Assembly (NCBI GenBank): GCA_015180985.1
Contig: CP054185.1
Location: forward strand, 1,054,001-1,118,000
Direction: 5' to 3'
Length of the DNA: 64,000 bases
Source: Flammeovirgaceae bacterium
GTDB taxonomy: Bacteria; Bacteroidota; Bacteroidia; Cytophagales; Cyclobacteriaceae
The notes below the pieces were generated by a model. That model did no database searches, was not told the origin of the DNA, and saw only the letters and a program-made list of their open reading frames with translations. The translations under genes were made by a program, and so were the position numbers. Positions within the stretch are counted from its first letter, which is position 1, and each line of letters starts with the position of its first letter. Shown here piece by piece: positions 34,144 to 42,151 of the stretch.

Positions 34144-34841
34144 TGCACCTTTTTCTGCTTCTCCTTGTGCATTTCCACCACTTTCTTTACCTGCTCCAGT
34201 GCAACAGCCAGTGAATCCTGGCTTTTTTTATTCTGCTCAATTTTGGTGAGCAGGTTCAGGTATTCAAGTTTGTTGGCATCGAGTGATTTTTCCAGCTGAA
34301 CCCTCTCTTTTTGATTGTTCTCCAGGCGGATGTTCAGATTTTTATTTTCGGTGTTGAGCCGCTGCTGCTGCCGCTCAACAGCCTGCAAGGCGCGAACTGA
34401 TTCATCAATTTGTACCTGTATTTTATCGCGGTAAAACTGCACACCAAAATCGTAGGTGAGCCGCTCCAACTCCTTGTTTATTTTTTCTGCTTCTTCGGGG
34501 CTCCACTCATCGGCTTTTATCCCAATCCAGGCGGCTGTACGATCGCCCTTTTCTTTGGTGAGTGCGTAAACCGGACTTTTATATACCGATCCGCCAACGG
34601 CAAATTCACTCGTAGCTATCGGATTGGCACCCAGTTTAAGTTTTGCAAATGTTTTCATATACTTTGTTAAAGCAGTATTTACCTCATCAACAGTACCCTC
34701 CAACTCCACCTCAAAACCATCGGCATTTTTGCCTTTAATGCGCGCTGTTTCTTTTGTTGCCTTAACCGATTGAGCAAATACTGAAAAGGCACTTACAATA
34801 AGAATAAGTACGAATACGGTAAACTTTCTCAACACAACCAT
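34140..34841 (-). CDS. Secreted coiled-coil protein, function unknown
   Basis: This 233-residue protein has a signal peptide (KFTVFVLILIVSAFSVFAQ). The first half is a small alpha/beta domain (EVELEGTVDEVNTALTKYM, AWIGIKADEW). From about residue 125 onward it is a charged heptad-rich helix (VRALQAVERQQQRLN, ERVQLEKSLDANKLEYL, LAVALEQVKKVVEMHKEKQ), predicted to form a coiled coil in the periplasm. I recognise no family. It shares a 33-bp divergent promoter region with the SDR39U1 gene. Confidence 0.6.
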   Translation of the reverse strand: MVVLRKFTVFVLILIVSAFSVFAQSVKATKETARIKGKNADGFEVELEGTVDEVNTALTKYMKTFAKLKLGANPIATSEFAVGGSVYKSPVYALTKEKGDRTAAWIGIKADEWSPEEAEKINKELERLTYDFGVQFYRDKIQVQIDESVRALQAVERQQQRLNTENKNLNIRLENNQKERVQLEKSLDANKLEYLNLLTKIEQNKKSQDSLAVALEQVKKVVEMHKEKQKKVH

Positions 34842-34860
34842 GTTTCTTAATTTGAGTAAT

Positions 34861-34868
34861 CAAAGCTA
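34861..34868 (-). promoter_or_regulatory. TAnnTTTG -7 element of the coiled-coil protein gene
   Basis: TAGCTTTG on the minus strand ends 19 bases before the ATG at 34841. Confidence 0.5.
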
Positions 34869-34874
34869 ACAAAA

Positions 34875-35783
34875 TTGAGTCCAAAAAAAGTACTGATTAC
34901 CGGGGCCAGCGGATTGGTGGGCAGCCGTCTGACGGAACTGCTGCTAAAGCAGGGATATGAAGTTGCACACCTGAGCCGCCAGGCAAAAGCAGGAAGGGTG
35001 CCCGCCTTTGCCTGGGATGTTTCTGCCGGCACTATAGATGAAAAAGCCTTTGAAGGAGTTGATTCGGTGATTCACCTGGCCGGAGCCGGTGTGGCCGATA
35101 AACGGTGGACAGTGAAACGCAAAAAAGAAATTCTTGACAGTCGGGTGCAGTCAACCCGGTTGTTGTACCAATTTCTTGGCAGGGGAAATCATCAGGTTAG
35201 TTCATTCTTATCAGCATCGGCCATTGGCATTTATGGATTTGGATTACGTGATGAAGTTTTAACCGAGAGCAGTAATCCGGGTAATGATTTCCTGGCAGAG
35301 GTAGTAAAGGCTTGGGAGAACGAAGTGAATGCAGTTCAATCGTTGGGTATCCGCACCGCCATTTTACGCATTGGTATTGTGCTAAGTAAGAAGGGTGGAG
35401 CGTTGAAAGAGATGGCCAGGCCGGTACAATGGGGCGTAGGCGCTCCCCTGGGCACCGGCAACCAATACCTGAGTTGGATACACATTGATGATCTGTGCCG
35501 GATGTTTTTGTTTGCCAAGGAAAATAATTCTGTGGCTGGTGTTTACAATGCAGCCGGGGTTCAGCCGGTTACAAACAAAGAATTTACACGGGCGATTGCC
35601 GTTGTTTTGAAAAAGCCCATGTGGTTACCCCCGGTGCCGGCCTTTGCGTTAAAACTTGTGTTGGGCGAGATGGCCGGTATGGTTTTAAACGGAAGCCGGG
35701 TTTCATCGGAAAAAATTCAACGGGCCGGTTTTACCTTTCGCTTTACAGATTTGCACAGCGCATTGCTTGATCTCCTGGCCTGA
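34875..35783 (+). CDS. SDR39U1-type NAD(P)-dependent epimerase (TIGR01777 family)
   Basis: This 302-residue extended short-chain dehydrogenase starts at TTG 34875; no ATG in frame fits, because the Rossmann strand begins at once. It has the nucleotide-binding loop ITGASGLVGSRL, VIHLAGAGVADKRW, SASAIGIYG and a C-terminal DUF1731 (VPAFALKLVLGEMAGMVL, GSRVSSEKIQRAGF). The family is universally conserved but its substrate is undefined; relatives are implicated in cell division (YfcH, SulA-like). Confidence 0.88.
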   Translation: MSPKKVLITGASGLVGSRLTELLLKQGYEVAHLSRQAKAGRVPAFAWDVSAGTIDEKAFEGVDSVIHLAGAGVADKRWTVKRKKEILDSRVQSTRLLYQFLGRGNHQVSSFLSASAIGIYGFGLRDEVLTESSNPGNDFLAEVVKAWENEVNAVQSLGIRTAILRIGIVLSKKGGALKEMARPVQWGVGAPLGTGNQYLSWIHIDDLCRMFLFAKENNSVAGVYNAAGVQPVTNKEFTRAIAVVLKKPMWLPPVPAFALKLVLGEMAGMVLNGSRVSSEKIQRAGFTFRFTDLHSALLDLLA

Positions 35784-35844
35784 CAGGCTTCCGGTTTTTG
35801 TCGGGCAAGTTCATCCTTGTATCTTTCGAGAGATAATAACCAGT

Positions 35845-36606
35845 ATGAAGTCAAAAAGGAAGTCGAACAACAATCCGAAAGCCGAGCTCATTCAGCAAGC
35901 TATAGAAGATGAACACCGTATTCGCAAAGCGTTTAAAGATAAAGACTGGTCGGAAATTAAGGGCGAAAACAGCTGGATGATATTTAAGGTGATGAGTGAA
36001 TTTGTGGAGGGTATGGAAAAACTGGCCAAAATTGGTCCGTGTGTAACCATCTTCGGTTCGGCCCGCACCAAACCCGGTCACGCCTATTACAAAACGGCCG
36101 AAGAGTTGGCATACCAACTGGTACAACATGGTTACGGAGTAATTACCGGTGGCGGCCCCGGCATTATGGAAGCCGGTAACCGGGGCGCCCATCGCGCAGG
36201 AGGAAAGTCAGTTGGGTTAAACATCTTTTTACCGTTTGAACAAAAGGGTAATCCCTATATCGATCCGGATAAACTCATCACGTTCGACTACTTCTTTGTT
36301 CGTAAAGTGATGTTTGTAAAATATTCTCAAGGGTTTGTGGTGATGCCGGGTGGCTTTGGTACACTCGATGAATTAACCGAAGCGCTAACCCTTATACAGA
36401 CCAAAAAGATTGGCCGCTTCCCGATTGTGATGGTGGGCAAGAAATTCTGGCAGGGCTGGCTGAAGTGGGTGAAGGAAATTTTAATTGAAGAAGGCATGAT
36501 CAGCGAGGAAGACCTGGATTTGTTTGCCCTTGTAGAAACACCCAAAGAAGCCGTTAAAGTAATTGACGATTTCTATTCGAAATACCTGCTGGCACCGAAT
36601 TTTTAG
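35845..36606 (+). CDS. LOG family protein (TIGR00730, Rossmann fold)
   Basis: This protein has 253 residues from MKSKRKSNN (35845); the earlier in-frame ATG at 35767 overlaps the previous gene. The diagnostic LOG motifs are GGGPGIMEAGNRGA and PGGFGTLDELTEAL. LOG proteins release free nucleobase cytokinins or hydrolyse nucleotide 5'-monophosphates (AMP/GMP nucleosidase-type activity). A charged N-terminal extension of about 60 residues precedes the core, as in the longer bacterial subgroup. The old lysine decarboxylase label is not supported. Confidence 0.9.
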   Translation: MKSKRKSNNNPKAELIQQAIEDEHRIRKAFKDKDWSEIKGENSWMIFKVMSEFVEGMEKLAKIGPCVTIFGSARTKPGHAYYKTAEELAYQLVQHGYGVITGGGPGIMEAGNRGAHRAGGKSVGLNIFLPFEQKGNPYIDPDKLITFDYFFVRKVMFVKYSQGFVVMPGGFGTLDELTEALTLIQTKKIGRFPIVMVGKKFWQGWLKWVKEILIEEGMISEEDLDLFALVETPKEAVKVIDDFYSKYLLAPNF

Positions 36607-36616
36607 AAGATTGTCC

Positions 36617-37585
36617 GTGCAAACACTGGAGAAGAATTTTCCACTCCTGATTTCGCTTCTGTCGTTGATTATTGTTTTGGGTTACGTCAGGTATTCTGAT
36701 GATCGCATTAAGAAACTGCTTAGTGAAGCCAAAAGAGATCAACAACAGGAGGAAGGAATTTTGCCGCCATCACAATGGGATGCCGAAATACCCCGCTACC
36801 TGGCGGTATCCTATGATCTGCCAACTGCTCTAAATTTTGCCGGTGAACCGGTTCCGCTCGAAATCCCCGATGTGCTCGAACGCCTGGATCGCGAACTGCA
36901 AATCAATATTTACCTGCACAGCAGTACCATTTTTCTGATGAAACGCGCCAACCGCTGGCTTCCGCAGATGCAGGAAATTTTGCGCAGGCACAACATACCC
37001 GATGATTTTAAATACCTGCCGTTGATTGAATCGGGTTTGGTAAATGATATTTCACCCAAGAATGCTGTGGGGTACTGGCAGATTTTAAAAACCTCAGGCC
37101 GTGAACTCGGACTGGAAATTGAAAATGATGTTGATGAGCGCTACGACCCTCTTAAAGCCACAGAAGCAGCCTGCAACTATTTAAACAATGCCTATAAAAA
37201 GTTTGGTAACTGGACACTGGTGGCGGCTTCGTATAACCGGGGCATTGCCGGTGTTGGGCGTGCGTTAGAAAATCAGCAGGTGGATAATTTTTATGACCTG
37301 CATTTGGTTGATGAAACCTCGCGCTATGTGTTCCGGATTATCGCTATAAAGGAAATTATTGAAAACCCTGTGAAGTACGGATTTAATGTTAACCCGAAAC
37401 ACCTGTATCAACCTGAGAAGCTTCGCTATGTGGAAGTAACCCAAGACATCCCCGACCTGGTGAAGTTTGCAAAGCAACAAGGTGTGAATTATAAACTGTT
37501 AAAACGCCACAACCCCTGGCTGCGCGATGACCGGTTAACAGTTAAGAAGGGAAAGACCTACCGCATTGCCTTGCCGGCCGAATAG
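36617..37585 (+). CDS. Membrane-bound lytic murein transglycosylase (MltD/SLT-like)
   Basis: This protein has 322 residues using a GTG start at 36617 preceded by AGAAGA; an ATG at 36563 would overlap the LOG gene by 44 bp and add a basic stretch. The N-terminal anchor is FPLLISLLSLIIVLGYV. The SLT domain has catalytic Glu in YLPLIESGL, then SPKNAVGYWQI, DERYDPLKATEAACNYL and LVAASYNRG. The C-terminus has a LysM-like or linker region (LLKRHNPWLRDDRL). It cleaves peptidoglycan between MurNAc and GlcNAc with 1,6-anhydro product formation, acting in the periplasm. Confidence 0.9.
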   Translation: MQTLEKNFPLLISLLSLIIVLGYVRYSDDRIKKLLSEAKRDQQQEEGILPPSQWDAEIPRYLAVSYDLPTALNFAGEPVPLEIPDVLERLDRELQINIYLHSSTIFLMKRANRWLPQMQEILRRHNIPDDFKYLPLIESGLVNDISPKNAVGYWQILKTSGRELGLEIENDVDERYDPLKATEAACNYLNNAYKKFGNWTLVAASYNRGIAGVGRALENQQVDNFYDLHLVDETSRYVFRIIAIKEIIENPVKYGFNVNPKHLYQPEKLRYVEVTQDIPDLVKFAKQQGVNYKLLKRHNPWLRDDRLTVKKGKTYRIALPAE

Positions 37586-37587
37586 CG

Positions 37588-37827
37588 TCAGTCTTCCAAC
37601 TGCTCATAGCCCGACCGAAGCAACAGGTAGCCAAGCGTGCCCATAACAAGGCCAATGGCACCCAAACCCGCTGGTGTTCCCCACCCGTGTTCGGTGGAGC
37701 CCATGAAAAATTTTACTGCCATTACAATCGCACCCACGGTTGCTGCAACACCCGTAAGCAGTATACCGATGCCGTAGTAAACCGACATGCCGCCTGTTAC
37801 CCGTTTTTCAAATTTTTGATTCTTCAT
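37588..37827 (-). CDS. Small two-helix membrane protein, function unknown
   Basis: This protein has 79 residues from MKNQKFEKR (37827). It has two hydrophobic segments (YYGIGILLTGVAATVGAIVMAV and GLGAIGLVMGTLGYLLL) joined by a Gly/Thr loop. I recognise no family. An in-frame start at 37908 would overlap the end of the gamma-glutamyltransferase gene; I prefer the ATG just downstream of that gene's stop. It is probably the last gene of a two-gene unit with ggt. Confidence 0.6.
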   Translation of the reverse strand: MKNQKFEKRVTGGMSVYYGIGILLTGVAATVGAIVMAVKFFMGSTEHGWGTPAGLGAIGLVMGTLGYLLLRSGYEQLED

Positions 37828-37841
37828 CGTATTAGAATTGT

Positions 37842-39695
37842 TTACCACCCTAAGCCATAATCCTCTCCGTGATTGCTCGATCCGCCCCAGAAACTTCCGT
37901 TCTTCCAATCAAAATAGATGGCATTAATCGGACCGCTGGTGCGTTCGCGGTAGGTAATCCGGTAGCCTTTCTGGCCCAGTTCTTTGCGTACCCACGGAGG
38001 CATCTGGTTGTTGAGAATCAACCCTCCCGGCTGTTTTTCATGATCACCAAAACTGGAAAACATCTGGTTGGTAATGAAGCTGGGCGCTTCGCAGGCCTCC
38101 TGCACGGTCATGTCAAACTCTACCATATTCAGAAAGAACTGAATCAGTAACTGATCCTGTTCATCACCGGCCTGCTTGGCAAATGATAGAAACGGTTTCC
38201 CGTCTTTTAATGCAAGGCTGGGTGTAAGCGTAACGCGCGGCCGCTTACCGGGCTCAACCACGTTAAACGGATTCTCTTTCTCATCCAGCACAAAACTTTG
38301 CATGCGCTGGCTCATGCCAATGCCTGTATTGCCCGCAATGCAGGCAGGTACCCAGCCCCCGCTGGGCGTAATGGATACCACCCAGCCTTCTTTATCGGCA
38401 GCCTCAACACTGGTTGTTCCGGCCGCAAAGTCTTCAAAGTATTTTTCATCAAACGGCCGATACAAACTGCTTTGTGCGCCACCCCAGGTTTTTAGTAAGT
38501 GTGTAAATGGATTAACCTTTCCTTCGTAGGGATATGGATCGCCCGGACCGATTTTCGGATCGTTACGTTCAGGGTTAATAAGTTTCGCGCGTTCCTTAGC
38601 ATATTCTTTGGAGAGCAATCCCTTCATCGGTTCATCCGGAGGAAAGGCCGGGTCACCATAGTAAAAGTCGCGATCGGCAAACGCCAGGTTCATGGCCTGG
38701 TAAACCGTGTGTACATAGTTAGCCGAGTTGTATCCCATGCTTTTCAGGTCGAAGTTTTCAAGGATGTTCAGTGTTTGCAGCATCACAGGTCCCTGCGTCC
38801 ACTGCTGCAGTTTGTACACTTCAATACCTTTGTAGGTAGTCATCAGCGGCTCTTCTATTTTTACTTTCCAGGTGGCCAGGTCCTGTTCGGTAATCAATCC
38901 GCCCTGCTCCTGGCACCCGCGAACAAATTCTTTGGCTATGTCGCCTTTGTAAAACCGATCGTATGCTGCGTAGATGGCCTCCTTTCTAGATTTACCTTTT
39001 TTTAGTGCCTGCTGTTCAGCATCAACCAGTTTCTGCAGGGTGGCCAGCAAATCTTTCTGCACAAAAATTTCTCCGGGGTAAGGTGCTTCACGGCTTTCGC
39101 CCGGATGCGTGAGGAAAACTTTTTTGGAGTACGGCCATTCTTTAATTCGGCTCTTCTCGCGTTCAATCGAATTGGCTGTTTGCGCTTCTATCGGATAACC
39201 TTCAGCCATTTGCATGGCCGGTGTGAGCACATCTTTCAAACTCATGGTACCGTACTCGGCCAGCATGGTCATCAGTCCGCCCGGTGTGCCCGGAGTTACG
39301 GCTGCCAGTGGCCCGTACTGCGGAGGATATTTCATGCCTTTGTCTTTGAAGAACTGGGCGGTGGCTCCGGTTGGGGCTACACCCAGCGCATTAATGGCGA
39401 TTACTTTTTTTGTTTTGGGGTTGTAGATGAGTGCCTGCGTTTCACCGCCCCAACTCAGCACATCCCACATGGTGCAGGTAGCGGCCAGCATGGCGCAGGA
39501 AGCGTCCACTGCGTTGCCGCCTTTGCTGAAAATCATGGCGCCTGCGGTAGCGGCCAGCGGCTTGCCGGTAACAGCCATCCAATGCCGACCGTGTAATGGA
39601 GGTTTTTGTGTGGTTACCGGAAACGTATTGAAGGATTGTGCAAAAACTGAAGTGGCTACAAACAACAGGCAGTTAAGCAAAAGGTACTTTCTCAT
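37842..39695 (-). CDS. ggt: Gamma-glutamyltransferase (glutathione hydrolase)
   Basis: This 617-residue precursor has a signal peptide (RKYLLLNCLLFVATSVFAQ). The large-subunit start is HGRHWMAVTGKPLAA and the self-cleavage site lies before Thr427 in AAGTTSVEAAD, whose Thr becomes the N-terminal nucleophile of the small subunit. Substrate-pocket motifs SGGWV and GNTGIGMSQRM follow. It acts in the periplasm on glutathione and other gamma-glutamyl compounds. The length and the positions of the motifs are normal for the family. Confidence 0.93.
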   Translation of the reverse strand: MRKYLLLNCLLFVATSVFAQSFNTFPVTTQKPPLHGRHWMAVTGKPLAATAGAMIFSKGGNAVDASCAMLAATCTMWDVLSWGGETQALIYNPKTKKVIAINALGVAPTGATAQFFKDKGMKYPPQYGPLAAVTPGTPGGLMTMLAEYGTMSLKDVLTPAMQMAEGYPIEAQTANSIEREKSRIKEWPYSKKVFLTHPGESREAPYPGEIFVQKDLLATLQKLVDAEQQALKKGKSRKEAIYAAYDRFYKGDIAKEFVRGCQEQGGLITEQDLATWKVKIEEPLMTTYKGIEVYKLQQWTQGPVMLQTLNILENFDLKSMGYNSANYVHTVYQAMNLAFADRDFYYGDPAFPPDEPMKGLLSKEYAKERAKLINPERNDPKIGPGDPYPYEGKVNPFTHLLKTWGGAQSSLYRPFDEKYFEDFAAGTTSVEAADKEGWVVSITPSGGWVPACIAGNTGIGMSQRMQSFVLDEKENPFNVVEPGKRPRVTLTPSLALKDGKPFLSFAKQAGDEQDQLLIQFFLNMVEFDMTVQEACEAPSFITNQMFSSFGDHEKQPGGLILNNQMPPWVRKELGQKGYRITYRERTSGPINAIYFDWKNGSFWGGSSNHGEDYGLGW

Positions 39696-39810
39696 GGCGA
39701 TAAGTTTAGGTGTAAGTCATTAAAATTAAGGTATTCAACCGGAAATTCTTGCCGGATCATTACGAAAGTTCTTAACCGGATGCCTGCGGAAATCGTTGTA
39801 TTTGAATTAC

Positions 39811-39818
39811 TACATTTG
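39811..39818 (+). promoter_or_regulatory. TAnnTTTG -7 element of pnp1
   Basis: TACATTTG is an exact match and ends four bases before the ATG at 39823. Confidence 0.6.
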
Positions 39819-39822
39819 AGTT

Positions 39823-40638
39823 ATGCTGCAACAGGTTAAGGAAGCAACCGATTTTATCAAACACAGAATTAACGCCAAGCCCGAAGTGGGCATTATTCTG
39901 GGCACCGGATTGGGCAATCGGTTTGTTGAATCCATCCGAAAGCCAGTCATTATTAACTACAATGCCATACCGCATTTTCCCATTACAACCGTTGCAACCC
40001 ATAAGGGGCAACTGGTAGTTGGAGAAGTAAGCGGGAAGCACGTCATCACCATGCGGGGCCGGCTACACTACTACGAAGGCTATAGCATGCACCAGATTGC
40101 CCTGCCCATACGGGTAATGAAGATGCTGGGAGTAAAAGTTTTGCTGATTTCGAATGCAGCCGGAAATCTAAATCCTGCCTGGAAGAAAGGTGAGTTGATG
40201 CTGCTGAACGATCACATTAACTTAATGCCCGATAATCCGCTGCGGGGAGAAAACTATGAAATATTCGGGCCGCGCTTTCCGGATATGAGTGAACCGTATT
40301 CAGCCAACCTGCAGAAAAAACTGCTTGCCATTGCCGCAAAGAAAAAAATAAAATTACGTCCGGGAGTTTATGCTGCTGTACAGGGACCTTCGCTGGAGAC
40401 CCGTGCCGAATACCGTTACCTGCGCACCATCGGAGCCGATGCCGTGGGCATGAGCACCGTGCCCGAGGTGCTTACTGCCCAACATGCCGGCATAACGTGT
40501 TGTGCCGTATCGGTACTTACCAACGAGTGTAACCCCGACAAAGGTTCGGTTGTGAAACTGGAAAACATTGTGTCGGTTGCAGGCAGAGCCGAGAAGCACC
40601 TGGTTACGTTGTTTACGGAACTGATTGCGGCACTCTGA
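39823..40638 (+). CDS. Purine nucleoside phosphorylase 1 (trimeric PNP type)
   Basis: This 271-residue protein has the hallmarks of the trimeric PNP/MTAP class: phosphate loop GTGLG (27-31), MRGRLHYYEGY, LISNAAGNLNPAW, QGPSLETRAEYRYLRTIGADAVGMSTVPE (split) and SVLTNECNP. Asn234 in LTN aligns with human PNP Asn243, which reads 6-oxopurines, so inosine and guanosine are the expected substrates. It is followed 11 bp later by a close paralogue. Confidence 0.92.
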   Translation: MLQQVKEATDFIKHRINAKPEVGIILGTGLGNRFVESIRKPVIINYNAIPHFPITTVATHKGQLVVGEVSGKHVITMRGRLHYYEGYSMHQIALPIRVMKMLGVKVLLISNAAGNLNPAWKKGELMLLNDHINLMPDNPLRGENYEIFGPRFPDMSEPYSANLQKKLLAIAAKKKIKLRPGVYAAVQGPSLETRAEYRYLRTIGADAVGMSTVPEVLTAQHAGITCCAVSVLTNECNPDKGSVVKLENIVSVAGRAEKHLVTLFTELIAAL

Positions 40639-40649
40639 AAATTTAATTC

Positions 40650-41465
40650 ATGATTAAAGAAATTAACCAGGCTGTTGAGTTTTTAAAGAAGCGCGGAATT
40701 GACGCACCCGAAGTTGGCGTGATTCTCGGAACAGGTTTGGGAAATTTGTTTGTAGAGGAGATCAAATCAGTTGTGGCCATACCGTACAACTCCATACCAC
40801 ATTTCCCGATTTCAACCGTTGAGTTTCATAAAGGCCGGCTTATTTACGGAAAGGTGAAGGGCAAAAAAGTGCTGGCCATGCAGGGCAGGTTTCACTATTA
40901 TGAGGGATATGATCTGCGACAGATAACATTGCCCGTTCGGGTATTGAGGTTGCTTGGCATAAAGTACCTGCTCATATCCAATGCGGCCGGCAACCTGAAT
41001 CCGAAGTGGAGTAAAGGACAGCTCATGCTGCTGGATGATCACATCAACCTGTTGCCCGATAACCCGCTGCGGGGAGAGAATTTCGAGATGTTCGGTCCGC
41101 GCTTCCCCGACATGAGCCAACCTTATTCAAAAAAACTGAACACTAAACTCAAACGGATTGCCCGTGCGAAAAAGATAAAACTTAATGAAGGCGTTTATGC
41201 GGCAGTTCCGGGGCCCAATCTGGAGACCCGTGCCGAGTACCGCTTCTTGCGCACCATCGGTGCGGATGCCGTGGGCATGAGCACCATACCCGAAGTTATT
41301 GTGGCCAACCACATGGGCCTGCCCTGCTGCGCCATTTCAGTACTCACCGATGACTGCGACCCGGATAATTTACAGCCGGTTGACCTGGCCACCATTGTGA
41401 AGGTAGCCGGCAAGGCTGAACCGAAACTGACGGAATTGTATGTGGAGTTGATACATGCTATTTGA
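40650..41465 (+). CDS. Purine nucleoside phosphorylase 2, Asp at base-recognition site
   Basis: This 271-residue protein is a tandem paralogue of pnp1 with the same motif order (GTGLG, MQGRFHYYEGY, LISNAAGNLNP, GPNLETRAEYRFLRT, GMSTIPE). It differs at the base-recognition loop: SVLTDDCDP with Asp234 where pnp1 has Asn234. In the wider family Asp there favours 6-aminopurines, as in MTAP and the human N243D mutant, so adenosine or methylthioadenosine is a possible substrate. The last 134 bp (41319-41452) are repeated exactly beyond the HipBST genes, and its tail (ELIHAI) differs from the tail of that copy (ELIPLL). Confidence 0.9.
   Translation: MIKEINQAVEFLKKRGIDAPEVGVILGTGLGNLFVEEIKSVVAIPYNSIPHFPISTVEFHKGRLIYGKVKGKKVLAMQGRFHYYEGYDLRQITLPVRVLRLLGIKYLLISNAAGNLNPKWSKGQLMLLDDHINLLPDNPLRGENFEMFGPRFPDMSQPYSKKLNTKLKRIARAKKIKLNEGVYAAVPGPNLETRAEYRFLRTIGADAVGMSTIPEVIVANHMGLPCCAISVLTDDCDPDNLQPVDLATIVKVAGKAEPKLTELYVELIHAI
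41319..41452 (+). repeat. Direct repeat L flanking HipBST (3' end of pnp2)
   Basis: 134 bp are identical to 43112-43245. With a 3-bp mismatch the similarity extends further left over CCACATG. The copy at this position lies within the functional pnp2. Confidence 0.95.
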
Positions 41466-41492
41466 TTTCTTTATTACTGCTAAAGCAATAAT

Positions 41493-41516
41493 TGGCAATA
41501 ATAATTGCCATTTTTT
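41493..41516 (+). terminator. AT-rich terminator after pnp2
   Basis: TGGCAAT-AATA-ATTGCCA is followed by six T, 27 bp after the pnp2 stop. Confidence 0.75.
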
Positions 41517-41530
41517 GTATGAGAACGTTA

Positions 41531-41556
41531 TTAATTACTGTTATAGAAGTAATTAA
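41531..41556 (+). promoter_or_regulatory. HipB operator candidate O1
   Basis: A palindrome TTAATTACT-N8-AGTAATTAA has core GTTATAGA. The core CTGTTATAG is shared, in reverse orientation, with O2. HipB-type regulators are known to bind such spaced palindromes. Confidence 0.55.
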
Positions 41557-41594
41557 GTCTAAAAAATCAATCTAATTGTTTTTATTATTATAAT

Positions 41595-41617
41595 TTTACT
41601 ACTATAACAGTAGTAAA
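41595..41617 (+). promoter_or_regulatory. HipB operator candidate O2
   Basis: A perfect palindrome TTTACTAC-N7-GTAGTAAA with core TATAACA ends two bases before the hipB ATG, suited to block transcription or initiation. Confidence 0.6.
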
Positions 41618-41619
41618 TT

Positions 41620-41853
41620 ATGATAAAACAGCCGGAATTAGGGAAGATAATTCGTTTTCATCGAAAGAAATCAGGGCTCTCTCAGGCTGACTTCGCCCGG
41701 ATGATTGGTGTTGGAAAAACGGTGATATACGATTTGGAGAAAGGGAAAGAAACGATTCAGCTGAACACCCTGAATAAAGTTCTGATAGGATTAAATATTT
41801 CCGTGCAGTTAAACAGTCAATTGATGGATGAGTACAGGAATGCGAGCCGTTAA
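41620..41853 (+). CDS. hipB: HipB-type XRE antitoxin/repressor
   Basis: This 77-residue protein is a Cro/C1-type helix-turn-helix (LGKIIRFHRKKSGLSQADFARMIGVGKT, split; VIYDLEKGKETIQLNTL). It is the DNA-binding member of a HipBST operon and should repress it through the two palindromes just upstream. It lacks the longer C-terminal tail of E. coli HipB. Its 3' end overlaps hipS by 26 bp, so the three genes are translationally coupled. The AT-rich promoter contrasts with the flanking pnp DNA. Confidence 0.88.
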   Translation: MIKQPELGKIIRFHRKKSGLSQADFARMIGVGKTVIYDLEKGKETIQLNTLNKVLIGLNISVQLNSQLMDEYRNASR

Positions 41854-42151
41854 CGTCTATATAAACGATCAATTAGCCGGGCGTTTACAGGAGACGGACG
41901 ACCATCAATATATTTTTGAATATGAACCAAATTATACCGGCCTGCCCGTTTCGTTAACCTTGCCGCTTTCGCAGCGCGTTTTTCACTTCAACTCATTTCC
42001 TGCATTTTTTGATGGGCTGCTACCTGAAGGCCCGCAACTGGAAGGCTTGCTGAAGCAACGTAAACTCGATCGCGATGATTATCTGTCGCAATTGACTGCT
42101 GTAGGCAACGATATGGCCGGGGTGGTAACGGTTAAAGAAAGTGAACCATGA
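41828..42151 (+). CDS. hipS: HipS-like protein (HipA N-terminal subdomain)
   Basis: This 107-residue protein (a second ATG 12 bases in, at 41840, is equally possible) matches the HipA N-subdomain-1 fold (couple_hipA): VNVYINDQLAGRLQ, FEYEPNYTGLPVSLTLPL, FPAFFDGLLPEGPQLEGLL and DRDDYLSQLTAVGNDMAG. In the HipBST systems described from E. coli O127 this free-standing subdomain is the actual antitoxin that binds the kinase HipT. It overlaps hipT by four bases (ATGA). Confidence 0.88.
   Translation: MSTGMRAVNVYINDQLAGRLQETDDHQYIFEYEPNYTGLPVSLTLPLSQRVFHFNSFPAFFDGLLPEGPQLEGLLKQRKLDRDDYLSQLTAVGNDMAGVVTVKESEP

Noticed and set aside
35845-36606. Lysine decarboxylase annotation
   Set aside because: The GGGPGIMEA and PGGFGTLDE motifs are of LOG nucleotide hydrolases; the decarboxylase name is a historical mislabel.
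41618-41872. Minus-strand open frame opposite hipB
   Set aside because: It has no known motif and lies entirely against hipB and its operator; treated as a shadow.
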